From Limimaricola soesokkakensis (GTDB taxonomy: Bacteria > Pseudomonadota > Alphaproteobacteria > Rhodobacterales > Rhodobacteraceae), in assembly GCF_900172345.1 (NCBI RefSeq), contig NZ_FWFY01000004.1, positions 62,001 to 126,000 of the forward strand: DNA of 64,000 bases. Reading direction: 5' to 3'. Made by a program: the position numbers and the translations under genes. Under the pieces are notes generated by a model. The model saw only the letters and a list, made by a program, of their open reading frames with translations, was not told the DNA's origin and did not search any database. Below, piece by piece: positions 1 to 8,715 of the stretch (positions within the stretch are counted from its first letter, which is position 1; each line of letters starts with the position of its first letter).

Positions 1-324
1 CATGATCGCGAGCCGGCTGGTGCCCAGATCGTTCGGGCCGGTGGTCATGGTGTTGTAAAGCTTGGTGGCGATGAGGTTGTCCTGACGCCGGTCGCCCAAG
101 GCTACGCCCAGCATCTCTTCCGACACGCCGGAGCTGTAGACATTGGCGGTGTCGAAGATGTTGATCCCCGCCTCGATCGACAGATCGACCATGCGGGTGG
201 CCAGCTCCTGCCCCGTCGCGCCCACGATGCCGGCATAGCTGCCGCCCTCATTGTCGAAGGTCATGGTGCCCAGCGTCAGCTCCGAGACGTAGAGACCGGT
301 ATGTCCGAGTTGCTTGTATTTCAT
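1..324 (-). CDS. Aldo/keto reductase, N-terminal part (runs off the left edge)
   Basis: The first 108 residues of an NADPH-dependent aldo/keto reductase are visible and the rest lies beyond the window. The protein opens MKYKQLGHTGLYVSELTLGT, typical of the AKR7/AKR11-like TIM-barrel reductases. The catalytic Asp and Tyr are in FDTANVYSSG and the catalytic Lys is in IATKLYN; the active-site His would lie further on. The ATG at 322-324 is the only sensible start. It is divergent from a TetR gene, with two matching palindromes in the 120-bp gap, so it is probably the repressor's target. The substrate, an aldehyde or ketone, cannot be read from this part. Confidence 0.85.
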   Translation of the reverse strand, partial: MKYKQLGHTGLYVSELTLGTMTFDNEGGSYAGIVGATGQELATRMVDLSIEAGINIFDTANVYSSGVSEEMLGVALGDRRQDNLIATKLYNTMTTGPNDLGTSRLAIM

Positions 325-357
325 CGTGGTGCCCTTCGGCGCCGCAGCGCTTGCGTT

Positions 358-377
358 TGTAAACCGTGGTGTTTACA
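358..377. promoter_or_regulatory. TetR-type operator, copy 1
   Basis: A perfect inverted repeat, TGTAAAC-N6-GTTTACA, lies between the divergent aldo/keto reductase and TetR genes. Its centre is 40 bp from that of an identical-arm copy at 398-417. Two matching palindromes in a divergent regulator/target gap are typical of TetR autoregulation. Binding itself is inferred. Confidence 0.75.
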
Positions 378-397
378 TGGGAAGTAAGGGTGGGCGG

Positions 398-417
398 TGT
401 AAACCCCTGTGTTTACA
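398..417. promoter_or_regulatory. TetR-type operator, copy 2
   Basis: This is the second perfect TGTAAAC-N6-GTTTACA palindrome, 28 bp before the TetR start codon. Only the 6-nt spacer differs from copy 1. Its position would let the repressor block its own transcription. Confidence 0.75.
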
Positions 418-444
418 AAATCGCGGCGCGGCGGGACGGAATCG

Positions 445-1041
445 ATGAAACTGACTGATAAGAAACGAAAAGATATTCTAGAGGCGGCGATCCAAGAGTT
501 CCGCGAGCAGGGCTTCCCGGCCGCGCGGGTGAACCGGATTGCGGAACTGGCCGAAGTGTCCAAGCGCACGCTCTACAAGCATTTCGAGAGCAAGGAGCTG
601 CTGTTTCAGGCCATCACCGACATCCTGCTCGAAGAGATCGCGGCCATGCCGAAGCTGCGCTACCAGCCCGATGTGCCGCTGCGCGAGCAGCTGATCGGGG
701 CGGCGCAGGATTACATCGGCCATCTGACCGGCGAGCAATACATGGGCCTGAACCGGCTGGTCATGTCGGAACTCTTGCGCGATCAGGATCTGGCGCAGGC
801 CTTCTTCGCCAAGGCCGCGATGCAGGACGGCCCCATCTCGGGGCTGATCGGTGAGGCGATGCGGGCGGGCGCACTGCGCGAGGCCGAGCCCGGCTTCGCC
901 GCGGGCCAACTGCTGTCGATGGTGAAGCACTTCCTGGTCTGGCCGCAGTTCCTGATGGGCGCGAAAGCCGAGGTCGACCCGGATGCCGTCATCTCCGACT
1001 GCGTCGACATGTTCCTCGCCCACTACGGCCCGGAAAGCTGA
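445..1041 (+). CDS. TetR/AcrR family transcriptional regulator
   Basis: A one-component repressor of about 198 residues. The N-terminal helix-turn-helix is clear, with ILEAAIQEFREQGFPAARV followed by the recognition helix ending in SKRTLYKHFESKELLF. The C-terminal half is a helical ligand/dimer domain of the AcrR/AefR C-terminal type. I chose the ATG at 445, preceded by GGGACGGA, over an in-frame GTG at 409, because the GTG lies inside the second operator palindrome. It is divergent from the aldo/keto reductase, which it probably represses until an inducer, unknown here, binds. Confidence 0.9.
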   Translation: MKLTDKKRKDILEAAIQEFREQGFPAARVNRIAELAEVSKRTLYKHFESKELLFQAITDILLEEIAAMPKLRYQPDVPLREQLIGAAQDYIGHLTGEQYMGLNRLVMSELLRDQDLAQAFFAKAAMQDGPISGLIGEAMRAGALREAEPGFAAGQLLSMVKHFLVWPQFLMGAKAEVDPDAVISDCVDMFLAHYGPES

Positions 1042-1243
1042 GGGCGCCCATCCCCAGAAGGACGCCATGTCCCTGAGGCGCCAGCGGCTTCGGACATCAT
1101 CAGGGGGCGGTGGCCGTCGGTATCTGTCCGGTGGCCGGACCAACGGGGCGGTGGCCGCAAGCGCCGACACGCAGCAGCAAAGCCGAAAGTCAGCGTGACC
1201 GGGCGCCGCAGACCGGCGCCCGATCGATGGCCCAATCGGAGGA

Positions 1244-2230
1244 TCAGACCTCCACGACCACCTTGCCCATGGCCTGACCGCTCTTCAGCCGGGCATAGGC
1301 GTCTCCGACCTCGGCCAGACCGAAGCGCTGCTCGTCCAGCAGCGGCTTCACGGCCCCCGCATCCACGAGCTTCGCGAGCTCGGCCAGGATCGCGCCATGC
1401 GCCTCGCGGCCGACATCGTGAAGCATCGGCAGCAGCATGAAGACGACATGCAGCGACAGGCCCTTGAAATGCGCGGGCGAGAGGTCGAGGGCCAGCAGCG
1501 CGACGGTCGAGACGACCTGCGCGTTCAGCGCCGCCGCCGCGAAGGAGTTGGTCATGTTCTCGCCGCCGACCGTGTCGAAGACCACGTCGAACCCGGCGCC
1601 GCCGGTATGGGCGGCGACATAGGCCTCGACCGTCTCGGCCTGGTAGTCGATGGGCGTTGCCCCAAGGGCCTCGATCGCCGCCAGCTTCGCCTCGCCGGTG
1701 CCGGTCGACCACACTTTGGCCCCGAGATGCCGCGCCAGTTGCACGGCAACATGGCCGACGCCTCCGGCCCCACCCTGCACGAGCACCTTCTGACCGCGGT
1801 CGACCCCGGCGCGGTGCAGGCCCTCCCACGCTGTGATGCCAACCAACGGAAGCGCCGCGGCGTCGCGCATGCTCAGCGACGTCGGCTTGGGCGCGATCAG
1901 ACGCGCATCGGCCAGCATGTATTCGGCCAGCGCGCCCTGAAGGTCGGCGAGGCCGCCGGCACAGCCATAGACCTCGTCGCCTACGGCAAAGCCTGCGACG
2001 CCCTCGCCCACCTCCTCGACGATGCCCGCGAAATCCATGCCGAGGATGGCAGGCAGATCGGGCGACAGCGGAAGGTCCTTGCCCATGTCCCTGATCATCG
2101 TGTCGACGGTGTTGACGCTCGTCGCCTTGACGCGAACGAGGACATGCCCGGGCTTCACGGACGGACGCTCGGTCTCTGTCGGGGTGAAGGCGGCGTCGGG
2201 TCCATAGTCGTTCAGGATCATCGTCTTCAT
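1244..2230 (-). CDS. NAD(P)H-dependent MDR-family reductase (quinone oxidoreductase-like)
   Basis: A 328-residue medium-chain dehydrogenase/reductase without the zinc-ligand pattern of classical alcohol dehydrogenases. The N-terminal GroES-like fold contains GMDFAGIVEEVG. The Rossmann nucleotide-binding motif is in VLVQGGAGGVGHVAVQLA at about residues 150-167. The zinc-free MDR branch includes quinone oxidoreductases and enoyl reductases, so reduction of a quinone or an alpha,beta-unsaturated carbonyl is the family-level expectation. It lies 110 bp downstream of the SDR gene on the same strand and may share regulation with the LysR-controlled group upstream. Confidence 0.88.
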   Translation of the reverse strand: MKTMILNDYGPDAAFTPTETERPSVKPGHVLVRVKATSVNTVDTMIRDMGKDLPLSPDLPAILGMDFAGIVEEVGEGVAGFAVGDEVYGCAGGLADLQGALAEYMLADARLIAPKPTSLSMRDAAALPLVGITAWEGLHRAGVDRGQKVLVQGGAGGVGHVAVQLARHLGAKVWSTGTGEAKLAAIEALGATPIDYQAETVEAYVAAHTGGAGFDVVFDTVGGENMTNSFAAAALNAQVVSTVALLALDLSPAHFKGLSLHVVFMLLPMLHDVGREAHGAILAELAKLVDAGAVKPLLDEQRFGLAEVGDAYARLKSGQAMGKVVVEV

Positions 2231-2340
2231 CGGGAACTCCGGATGATAGTTGCGTTGACCCCGAAATACGGCATTTTGCTTCTGGCTATAATGGAGGCAA
2301 TTCTGGTTTCAGTTTTCGGCCCCGGAATATAATTTGAAGA

Positions 2341-3135
2341 TCAGCTCCGCCCTCCTTTGCCCGCGAGTTCGCGGATTGCCGCCATCACCTCGGCCACATG
2401 TGCCGCGTCTCGCGCAGCCGGGTGGGGCTCGGCTAAGTCTCCGCTGTCATTGTCGAAATAGCGGCCCGACGCCTCCGCGAACGCATCCGACAGCGCCGCA
2501 CGACGCAGGATGTCAGCCCCGATCGACAGGTCGTTGCCCGCGACACCGAAGCCTTCCTTGACCATCTTCGAGGCCAGCAGCGAGCCCGGATTGACGGCGA
2601 TGAAGGCCGGCCCCTCCGGGTGGTCCTTCGCCATCTCCCGCGTCCAGATCGTGATCGCCAGCTTGCTCTGCGCGTAGGCCCCCATGTGGTCGAGGCCCCG
2701 CTCGCCGCGCAACGCCGCGACATCTACCGGCGCCTGCGCTGCCGAGGACAGGTTCACCACGCGGCCCGATGTCGGAATGATCGGCAGCAGCCGCCGCGTC
2801 AGCAGGTAGGGCGCGATGGTGTTGACCACGAAGCGGGTGTCGAGGCCGTCGGGCGTGCGCGCCTGCGTGGTCTTGAAGACGCCCGCGTTGTTGATCAGCA
2901 CGTCGAGCCGGTCATGGCGCGCGAGGATTTCCTCGGCGAAACCCTCCACCTCGTCCAGCCGCGACAGGTCAGCCCGGTAGGTCTCGGGCGTGCCACCCAC
3001 CTCCTTGGCCGCATTCTCGAGCTTCTCGGCGCTGCGCCCGTGGAGCAGGACGGTATGACCCTCGCCGGCAAGCGTCTTGGCGGTCAGAAGGCCGATGCCG
3101 TCCGTCGCGCCGGTGATCAGGATGGTCTTGAACAT
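2341..3135 (-). CDS. Short-chain dehydrogenase/reductase (SDR)
   Basis: A classical SDR of 264 residues. The cofactor motif TGATDGIG is at about residues 8-15, NNAG at about 83-86, and the catalytic Ser and Tyr-x3-Lys are in VVNLSSAA and YAQSK. The sequence resembles the retinol dehydrogenase/WW-oxidoreductase-like SDRs. I start it at the ATG at 3133-3135, with GAGGAGA upstream; a longer in-frame reading would run into the upstream doxX gene. It is 16 nt downstream of the DoxX-like gene and probably co-transcribed with it. The substrate is unknown. Confidence 0.9.
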   Translation of the reverse strand: MFKTILITGATDGIGLLTAKTLAGEGHTVLLHGRSAEKLENAAKEVGGTPETYRADLSRLDEVEGFAEEILARHDRLDVLINNAGVFKTTQARTPDGLDTRFVVNTIAPYLLTRRLLPIIPTSGRVVNLSSAAQAPVDVAALRGERGLDHMGAYAQSKLAITIWTREMAKDHPEGPAFIAVNPGSLLASKMVKEGFGVAGNDLSIGADILRRAALSDAFAEASGRYFDNDSGDLAEPHPAARDAAHVAEVMAAIRELAGKGGRS

Positions 3136-3151
3136 CGCATGTCTCCTCAAG

Positions 3152-3541
3152 CTACGTGGGGGTCGCGCCCGCTCGGGTCCGACCAAAGGCGGCGAGCAAT
3201 GCACCGTGGCCCGACCAGAGCAGGATGGCAGAGAGCGTGGCAGTTACCATCGCCGGAACGCCTTCCTTCCAAGTGTCCCAAACAAGGTGGCAGACGATCG
3301 CGCCGAGCGACGTGCCCAGCAGCGCCAGCGCACCAAGCGGCCCGAGCCAGCTCGACCGGTCCCAGATGGCGACCGCGCCGAACAACTCCACGAGACCGAC
3401 AAGGGCCATGATCCGGCGATTGAGCCCGTATTTCACGAACATCGCGAACCGGGTTTCGAAGATGAACTTCTGCCAGCCAAACAGCTTGATTGAGCCCGCG
3501 AACAGGAAGAAGGCCGACAGCAAGGCGATGATGACAATCAT
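3152..3541 (-). CDS. DoxX-like small membrane protein
   Basis: A 129-residue integral membrane protein with four hydrophobic segments starting at the N-terminus (MIVIIALLSAFFLFAGSIKL). It matches the DoxX-like family by length and by the FAGSIKL and GLVELFGAVAIW motifs. DoxX proteins are quinone-related membrane proteins of poorly defined function. The start is the ATG at 3539-3541; the longer open frame upstream is antisense to the LysR gene. It is the first gene of a two-gene unit with the SDR and is divergent from the LysR regulator, which probably controls it. Confidence 0.8.
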   Translation of the reverse strand: MIVIIALLSAFFLFAGSIKLFGWQKFIFETRFAMFVKYGLNRRIMALVGLVELFGAVAIWDRSSWLGPLGALALLGTSLGAIVCHLVWDTWKEGVPAMVTATLSAILLWSGHGALLAAFGRTRAGATPT

Positions 3542-3671
3542 GAAGCAGAGTTCCGGGAACCGAGCCAATGGGCTTCGAATACAGTCGTGGCTCGGCCAAG
3601 ATATAGCTTGCGAACGCCCGATGAAGCTGCGCCATTCGGAATTGATTTTTCTGTTTGGGTATATAATCCCG

Positions 3672-4577
3672 ATGGACACCGACAATCTCCGCCTCTTCGT
3701 GATGGCGGCCGAACGGCTCAACATCTCCGCTGCTGGCCGCGAGCTGGGCCTTGCCCCTGCCGTCGCGAGCGCGCGCCTCGCCAAGCTGGAGCAGGAGCTC
3801 GACGTGGAGCTTCTGCGCCGCACCACCCGCAAGGTGTCACTGTCGCTGGAGGGCTCGGATTTCCTGCCCTATGCCCGCGAGATCCTCGCCCAGGCGGATG
3901 CGGCCCGTGCGGCCCTCGGAGGCAGCGACGCCGGCCCGAAGGGCACGCTGCGCTTCGCCGCGCCGAGCAGCTTCGCGCAACTGCACATCATGCCGCTGCT
4001 GCCCGAGTTCCACGAACTCTACCCCGACCTTACGCTCGACCTGCGCCTGTCCGACACGCGCTTCGACGCGATCGAGGGCAGCTTCGACCTTGCGCTGCGC
4101 AGCGGCCCCTTGGCCGACAGCAGCCTGAAGGGACGCAAGCTCGCCGACGACACCCGCGTCCTTTGTGCCTCACCGGGCTACCTCGAGAGACACGGCAGCC
4201 CCACCACGCCGGCGGATCTGGCGGGCCATCAGCTCATAGCGTGGAGCAACCTCGAACCAAGAGAACTGGTGAACGCCGCTGGAGAAACGGCCTTGCTGGA
4301 CCCGGCCCGCATGGTCTGCCGAACCATCATGGACGACGGCGACGCGCAGCGCGAGGCAACCCTCGCGGGGGCCGGGCTGTCGATGAACTCGCTTTGGAAC
4401 GTCGCCCATGAGTTCGCAACGGGCCGGTTGGTCCGGGTTCTTACAGGATGGAAGATGAACGATCGCTCGGTGCTCTGGCTGGTCTATCCGCGCACCAACG
4501 TACTGACCCCGAAGACGCGGATCTTCATGGACTTCCTGATCGAGCGGCTGGCCGGTCACGCAGGTTGGAGCGAGTGA
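3672..4577 (+). CDS. LysR family transcriptional regulator
   Basis: A 301-residue LysR-type regulator. The N-terminal winged helix (MDTDNLRLFVMAAERLNISA, then the turn and helix through RLAKLEQELDVELLRR) is followed by a type 2 periplasmic-binding effector domain at about residues 90-295. The sequence resembles the CrgA/DmlR subgroup, which often controls a neighbouring oxidoreductase. It is divergent from the DoxX-SDR genes across 130 bp. A TATAAT hexamer at 3662-3667 ends only 4 nt before the ATG, so either the message would be leaderless or the hexamer is fortuitous. The ligand is unknown. Confidence 0.9.
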   Translation: MDTDNLRLFVMAAERLNISAAGRELGLAPAVASARLAKLEQELDVELLRRTTRKVSLSLEGSDFLPYAREILAQADAARAALGGSDAGPKGTLRFAAPSSFAQLHIMPLLPEFHELYPDLTLDLRLSDTRFDAIEGSFDLALRSGPLADSSLKGRKLADDTRVLCASPGYLERHGSPTTPADLAGHQLIAWSNLEPRELVNAAGETALLDPARMVCRTIMDDGDAQREATLAGAGLSMNSLWNVAHEFATGRLVRVLTGWKMNDRSVLWLVYPRTNVLTPKTRIFMDFLIERLAGHAGWSE

Positions 4578-4723
4578 GCGGTCACCGCGATTTCCGCCCG
4601 GAGGAAACCAGGCATGGGCAGGGGATTTCGGCAGAACAGTTTCGGAGTGCAATTCGAGGATGCGGCGCCCATCCCGCACCGAAACCACCATGGCTGCCAT
4701 GCACAACGGGCACCCCTGTCATT

Positions 4724-6760
4724 TCATAGCGGCAGGCACATCCTGAGGCCGTCATAGATCGCAGCATGGATGTTGCGCGAGGCGACCGCGTCGCCGATCC
4801 GCAGCAGCATGAAACCTTGGTGGGCCTGCGAATAGGGATCACGCCCTGCCAGAAGCGCCGCGTGGTCGAGCGCGCCCCCATTGCCCGAATGCGGCCGCAG
4901 CGCAAAGTAGAGTTCGTCGAGCGGCGAGGTGCCATGCTCGACCACGACGCGGTCGACCCGCCGCTCCTCGGACCAGCCCGGCGCGTGGCGCGACCCCAGC
5001 CGGGCCACCAGCGCATTGCCGTCGCGCCGCACGCCCTCGAGCATCGTGTGCAGGGTGATCCGCGTATCGGTGCACTGGAAGGCGCGCGCGTAGGGCACGT
5101 GGTTCATCCCGCCCATGTCGATGCCGAACATCCGCTCGGGTGTGACGATCTCGACCTCGGCGCCGCCTTCGGCCAGCAGTTTGGCGGCCGAGAGCGCCTG
5201 ATGGCCGCCATGGTCGTCATAGACGAGCACTTTGCCCTCGGGGCGTAGCTCGCCCGAGAGCACATCCCAGGAGCTGTGGCACAGATCGGCACCGCCCCCC
5301 GGCATCGGAGGGGTTTGCGGTAGGCCCCCCGTCGCGATCACCACGATGTCGGGGTCGCGGGCAAGCACGTCTTCGGCCTCGGCATAGAGGCCGCACTCGA
5401 TCCGCGTGCCAAGCCGCTCCAGCTCGGCCACGCGCCAGTCAACGATGCCGATCAGGTCGCGCCGGAGCGGGTTGCGCGTGGCGAGCAGCACCTGCCCGCC
5501 CGGGCGCGACGCGGCCTCCAGCACGGTGACGTCATGGCCACGCTCGGCCAGAACCCGCGCCGCTTCGAGCCCGGCGGGACCGGCGCCCACCACCACGGCG
5601 CGGCGTCGCGACGGCGCCTTCGGGATCACATGCGGCATCCTCGCCTCGCGCCCTGTGGCGGCGTTGTGGATGCACAGCGCCTCGCCCGCCTCGTAGATCC
5701 GGTCGAGGCAGTAGGTCGCACCGGTGCAGGGCCGGATGCGCGCCTCTTCGCCGCGCATGATCTTGGCGACGATATGCGGATCCGCCATGTGGGCGCGGGT
5801 CATGCCAACCATGTCGAGCTTGCCCTCGGCGATGGCATGACGCGCGGTGGCCACGTCCGATATCGCGGCGGCGTGAAACACCGGGAAGCGCGTGGCCGCC
5901 CGCACCTCGCCCGCGAAATCGAGATGCGGGGCCGAGCGCATGCCGGCGATCGGGATCACCTCGTTGAGCGCGGCGTCGTGGTCGATGTGCCCGCGAATGA
6001 GATTGAGGAAGTCGATCTTGCCCGAATTTGCGAGGCGGCGGGCGATCTCGATACCCTCCTCGCGGCTCAGGCCACCCTCCATGTTCTCGTCCGCCACCAT
6101 GCGGATGCCGGTGATGAACTCCGGGCCGACCGCTTCGCGGATCGCGTCGATCACCGCCCATGTAAAGCGCAGCCGGTTGTCGAGGCTGCCGCCCCAATCA
6201 TCCTCGCGCAGGTTCCAGGCGGGCGACCAGAAGGCGTCCATCAAATGGCCGTAGCTTTCGATCTCGATCCCGTCGAGACCGGCCGCCTTCATCCGCTCCG
6301 CTGCCGCCGCCCAGTCGCGCACGACGCGGTCGATGTCCCAATCCTCCATCGCCTTGGGGTGGCTGCGATGCGCCGGCTCTCGCAAGGCCGAGGGCGCAAT
6401 AACCGGCAACCAGTCGCCACCTGCATAGCCGGTGCGCCGGCCGATATGAGTCAGCTGGATCATCACCGCGCAGCCATGTTCGTGGCAGGCCTCGACCATC
6501 TCCGACAGCGGCCGCACGATCTCGTCCTTGTAGGCGGTGAGGTTGCCGAAGGCGGGCGGGCTGTCGGGCGAGACCACCGCAGAGCCAGCGGTCATGGTGA
6601 GCGCGATGCCGCCCTTCGCCTTCTCTGCATGGTAGAGCCGGTAGCGTTCGCCCGGCAGGCCGTTCTCGGAATAGGCCGGCTCATGCGCGGTCGACATGAC
6701 CCGGTTCTTGAGCGTCAGGTGCCTGAGCCGGAAGGGTTGCAAAAGGGGGTCGTCGCGCAT
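4724..6760 (-). CDS. DgcA-like NADH:flavin/FAD oxidoreductase (N-methyl demethylase type)
   Basis: A 678-residue two-module flavoprotein. An old-yellow-enzyme TIM barrel (FMN) covers about residues 1-330 and an FAD/NAD(P) glutathione-reductase-type module starts at VVVGAGPAGLEAARVLAERG. Length and sequence (STAHEPAYS, MVGMTRAHMADPHIVAKI) resemble dimethylglycine demethylase DgcA and methylproline demethylases more than dienoyl-CoA reductase. The iron-sulfur site between the modules reads C-x5-C-x11-C, so the second Cys of the usual four is Ala. I start at the ATG at 6758-6760 because GGAGTGA lies 5 nt upstream. It follows the MttB-like gene by 45 nt, probably as one operon acting on methylated amines or betaines. 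Confidence 0.82.
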   Translation of the reverse strand: MRDDPLLQPFRLRHLTLKNRVMSTAHEPAYSENGLPGERYRLYHAEKAKGGIALTMTAGSAVVSPDSPPAFGNLTAYKDEIVRPLSEMVEACHEHGCAVMIQLTHIGRRTGYAGGDWLPVIAPSALREPAHRSHPKAMEDWDIDRVVRDWAAAAERMKAAGLDGIEIESYGHLMDAFWSPAWNLREDDWGGSLDNRLRFTWAVIDAIREAVGPEFITGIRMVADENMEGGLSREEGIEIARRLANSGKIDFLNLIRGHIDHDAALNEVIPIAGMRSAPHLDFAGEVRAATRFPVFHAAAISDVATARHAIAEGKLDMVGMTRAHMADPHIVAKIMRGEEARIRPCTGATYCLDRIYEAGEALCIHNAATGREARMPHVIPKAPSRRRAVVVGAGPAGLEAARVLAERGHDVTVLEAASRPGGQVLLATRNPLRRDLIGIVDWRVAELERLGTRIECGLYAEAEDVLARDPDIVVIATGGLPQTPPMPGGGADLCHSSWDVLSGELRPEGKVLVYDDHGGHQALSAAKLLAEGGAEVEIVTPERMFGIDMGGMNHVPYARAFQCTDTRITLHTMLEGVRRDGNALVARLGSRHAPGWSEERRVDRVVVEHGTSPLDELYFALRPHSGNGGALDHAALLAGRDPYSQAHQGFMLLRIGDAVASRNIHAAIYDGLRMCLPL

Positions 6761-6805
6761 CGGGTCACTCCGGTCGTGCAGCCGCATTGAACCGGCTCGC
6801 GGCGC

Positions 6806-8365
6806 TCAATGCCAGCATTCAGGCAGCTCGGCCTTGCGGCGGGCCACGTGATCCGAGATCGCCTCCGCGGTCCCGGGATCGATCGGCGGCGCCTCGTGCT
6901 CCGCCAGCAGCCGCTTCCAGCGCGCATTGGCGCGGGTCGCGGCGTCCAGCCCGCCATCCTCGTCCCAGCTCTCCCAGTTGCGGTTGTCGGCCAGATCCGA
7001 ATCCCAGAAGGCGGTCTCGTAGTGCCGCATGGTATGGGCGCAGCCGAAGAAATGGCTGCCCGGTCCGACCTCTCGGAAAGCATCGAATGCCAGCGCCTCG
7101 TCGGAGGTGTCGATGCCGCCAAGATAGCTGTGCAGCGCACCGAGAAAGTCGCAGTCGAGCACGAATTTCTCATAGCTCATCGACAGCAGCCCATCGAGAA
7201 ACCCTGCCGCGTGCAGCACGAAATTGGCGCCGCAATTCACCGCCGCCATCATCGAGACGGTGCTTTCCTGCATCGCCTGCGCGTCGGGCAGCTTGGAGGT
7301 GGTGAAGCTGCCCGAGCAGCGCAGCGGCAGCCCGGCGCGGCGGGCGAGTTGGCCGACGACCAGCGAGCCGAGCGCGGGCTCGGGCGTGCCGAAGGTGGGC
7401 GACCCGCTGCGCAGCGCCATCGAGGAAAGGAAGTTGCCATAGACCACCGGCGCACCGGGCCGCACCAGCTGCGCCAGCGCGCAGCCCGCCAGCGTTTCGG
7501 CATGGGCCTGCGCGATGGCCCCGGCATTGGTGACCGGTCCCATCGCGCCTCCCAAGATGAAGGGGACGCAAACCACCCCCTGCCCCGCGGCGGCATAGGC
7601 GCGCAGCGCCCCCGTCATCGTGCCGTCCCACACGAGCGGCGAATTCACGTTGACGTTGCCCATGATCACGCAGTGGGTGTCGAGAAAGCCGGGCATGAAG
7701 GCCAGCCGCGCCAGTTCGATCGAATCCTCGGCCCTCTTCTCGGCGGTCACGGCGCCGAGAAACGGACGATCCGAAAGCGTCAGATGCGCCGCGACCATGT
7801 CGAGATGACGGTGGCTGACTGGAATGTCGGTCGGCTCGCAGACCACGCCGCCGGAGTGGTGCATCCATGGGCAGGACTGGGCAAGGCGCACGAAGTCGCG
7901 GAAATTGGCGATGGTGCCGTAGCGCCGCCCCCGGTCGAGATCCATCACGAAGGGCGAGCCGTAGGCCGGGGCGAAGACCACGCCGTCGCCGCCGATCTCC
8001 ACGTCATTGGCCGGATTGCGGGCATGCTGGGTGAAGCGCGAGGGCGCGGAAGAAAGCACTTCCGCGAGCAGCCCCATCGGGAAGCGCACGCGCACCCCGT
8101 CGATCTCTGCCCCCGCCCGGCGCCAGAGCCGCAGCGCCTCCTCATCGCCGCGAAACTCGATGCCGATTTCGGCGAGAATGCGGTCAGAGGTGGCCTCGAT
8201 GCGCGTGAGACCCTCCTCGTCCAGCACGGCATGCACGGGGGTCTTGCGCCGGATGAAGGGCGGCCCGGCCACCACCGTACGGAGCCTCATCTCGCGCCGC
8301 GCGGCGCGCCCGCCGCTGCGACGGTGCCTCGGGCGCTCGGAATCGGCTTCGACGGAATGAGTCAT
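6806..8365 (-). CDS. MttB-family (non-pyrrolysine) trimethylamine/betaine methyltransferase-like protein
   Basis: A 519-residue member of the MttB superfamily (COG5598), which transfers a methyl group from a quaternary or tertiary amine to a corrinoid protein. Family landmarks are PWMHHSGGVVCEPTDIPV, VNVNSPLVWDG and CSGSFTTSKLPDAQAMQEST. The frame is open without an internal amber codon, so it is the non-pyrrolysine type, like glycine betaine methyltransferase MtgB. The start at 8363-8365 has GGGAGG upstream. No corrinoid protein or reactivase gene is in the window, so its methyl acceptor is not identified. It is upstream of the DgcA-like gene; the two probably work on the same methylated amine. 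Confidence 0.85.
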   Translation of the reverse strand: MTHSVEADSERPRHRRSGGRAARREMRLRTVVAGPPFIRRKTPVHAVLDEEGLTRIEATSDRILAEIGIEFRGDEEALRLWRRAGAEIDGVRVRFPMGLLAEVLSSAPSRFTQHARNPANDVEIGGDGVVFAPAYGSPFVMDLDRGRRYGTIANFRDFVRLAQSCPWMHHSGGVVCEPTDIPVSHRHLDMVAAHLTLSDRPFLGAVTAEKRAEDSIELARLAFMPGFLDTHCVIMGNVNVNSPLVWDGTMTGALRAYAAAGQGVVCVPFILGGAMGPVTNAGAIAQAHAETLAGCALAQLVRPGAPVVYGNFLSSMALRSGSPTFGTPEPALGSLVVGQLARRAGLPLRCSGSFTTSKLPDAQAMQESTVSMMAAVNCGANFVLHAAGFLDGLLSMSYEKFVLDCDFLGALHSYLGGIDTSDEALAFDAFREVGPGSHFFGCAHTMRHYETAFWDSDLADNRNWESWDEDGGLDAATRANARWKRLLAEHEAPPIDPGTAEAISDHVARRKAELPECWH

Positions 8366-8715
8366 CCATACCTCCCTCGCTGCCCCTCCAGCCCATCGCA
8401 TCGGCGGCCAACCTGTCCGGCGAGAAACCGACATGGTTTCGTCGTTTCCGGATTATCGGCTTGGGAAAATGCCGACCGGGGCGCCGAGCATGCCTGCGAA
8501 GACCGGGGGTGCCCCGAGCGCACCTGTCGATGTGCTCAGGCCCGCGCGAGGTCAAACGGGCGCCGCGCCGCGATCCGGGCGAGCGAATGCGGATCGGGAA
8601 AGAGGACCCGTGGCGGGTTTGGCCTTTTACTCCGTCAAGGCCGAAGACGTCACCGGGGGGCCTGCCGCACCATGTCGCCGCGTCTTCCGACATGGCGCGA
8701 CCCCGCGGATCGCGA
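8366..8715. other. Intergenic region with terminator-like inverted repeat
   Basis: No convincing gene lies in these 350 bp. A perfect 7-bp inverted repeat, CATGTCG-N10-CGACATG at 8671-8694, sits 22 nt past the stop of the leftward MDR reductase and may end its transcript. The left part should hold the promoter of the mttB-like operon, but I could not assign its elements. Confidence 0.5.

Noticed and set aside
409-444. GTG start for the first TetR gene at 409
   Set aside because: The codon lies inside the second operator palindrome. The ATG at 445 has a better ribosome site and the usual TetR start.
3662-3667. TATAAT as the LysR promoter -10
   Set aside because: It ends 4 nt before the ATG and no -35 lies 17 bp upstream, so it would imply a leaderless message. 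I did not list it as a promoter.
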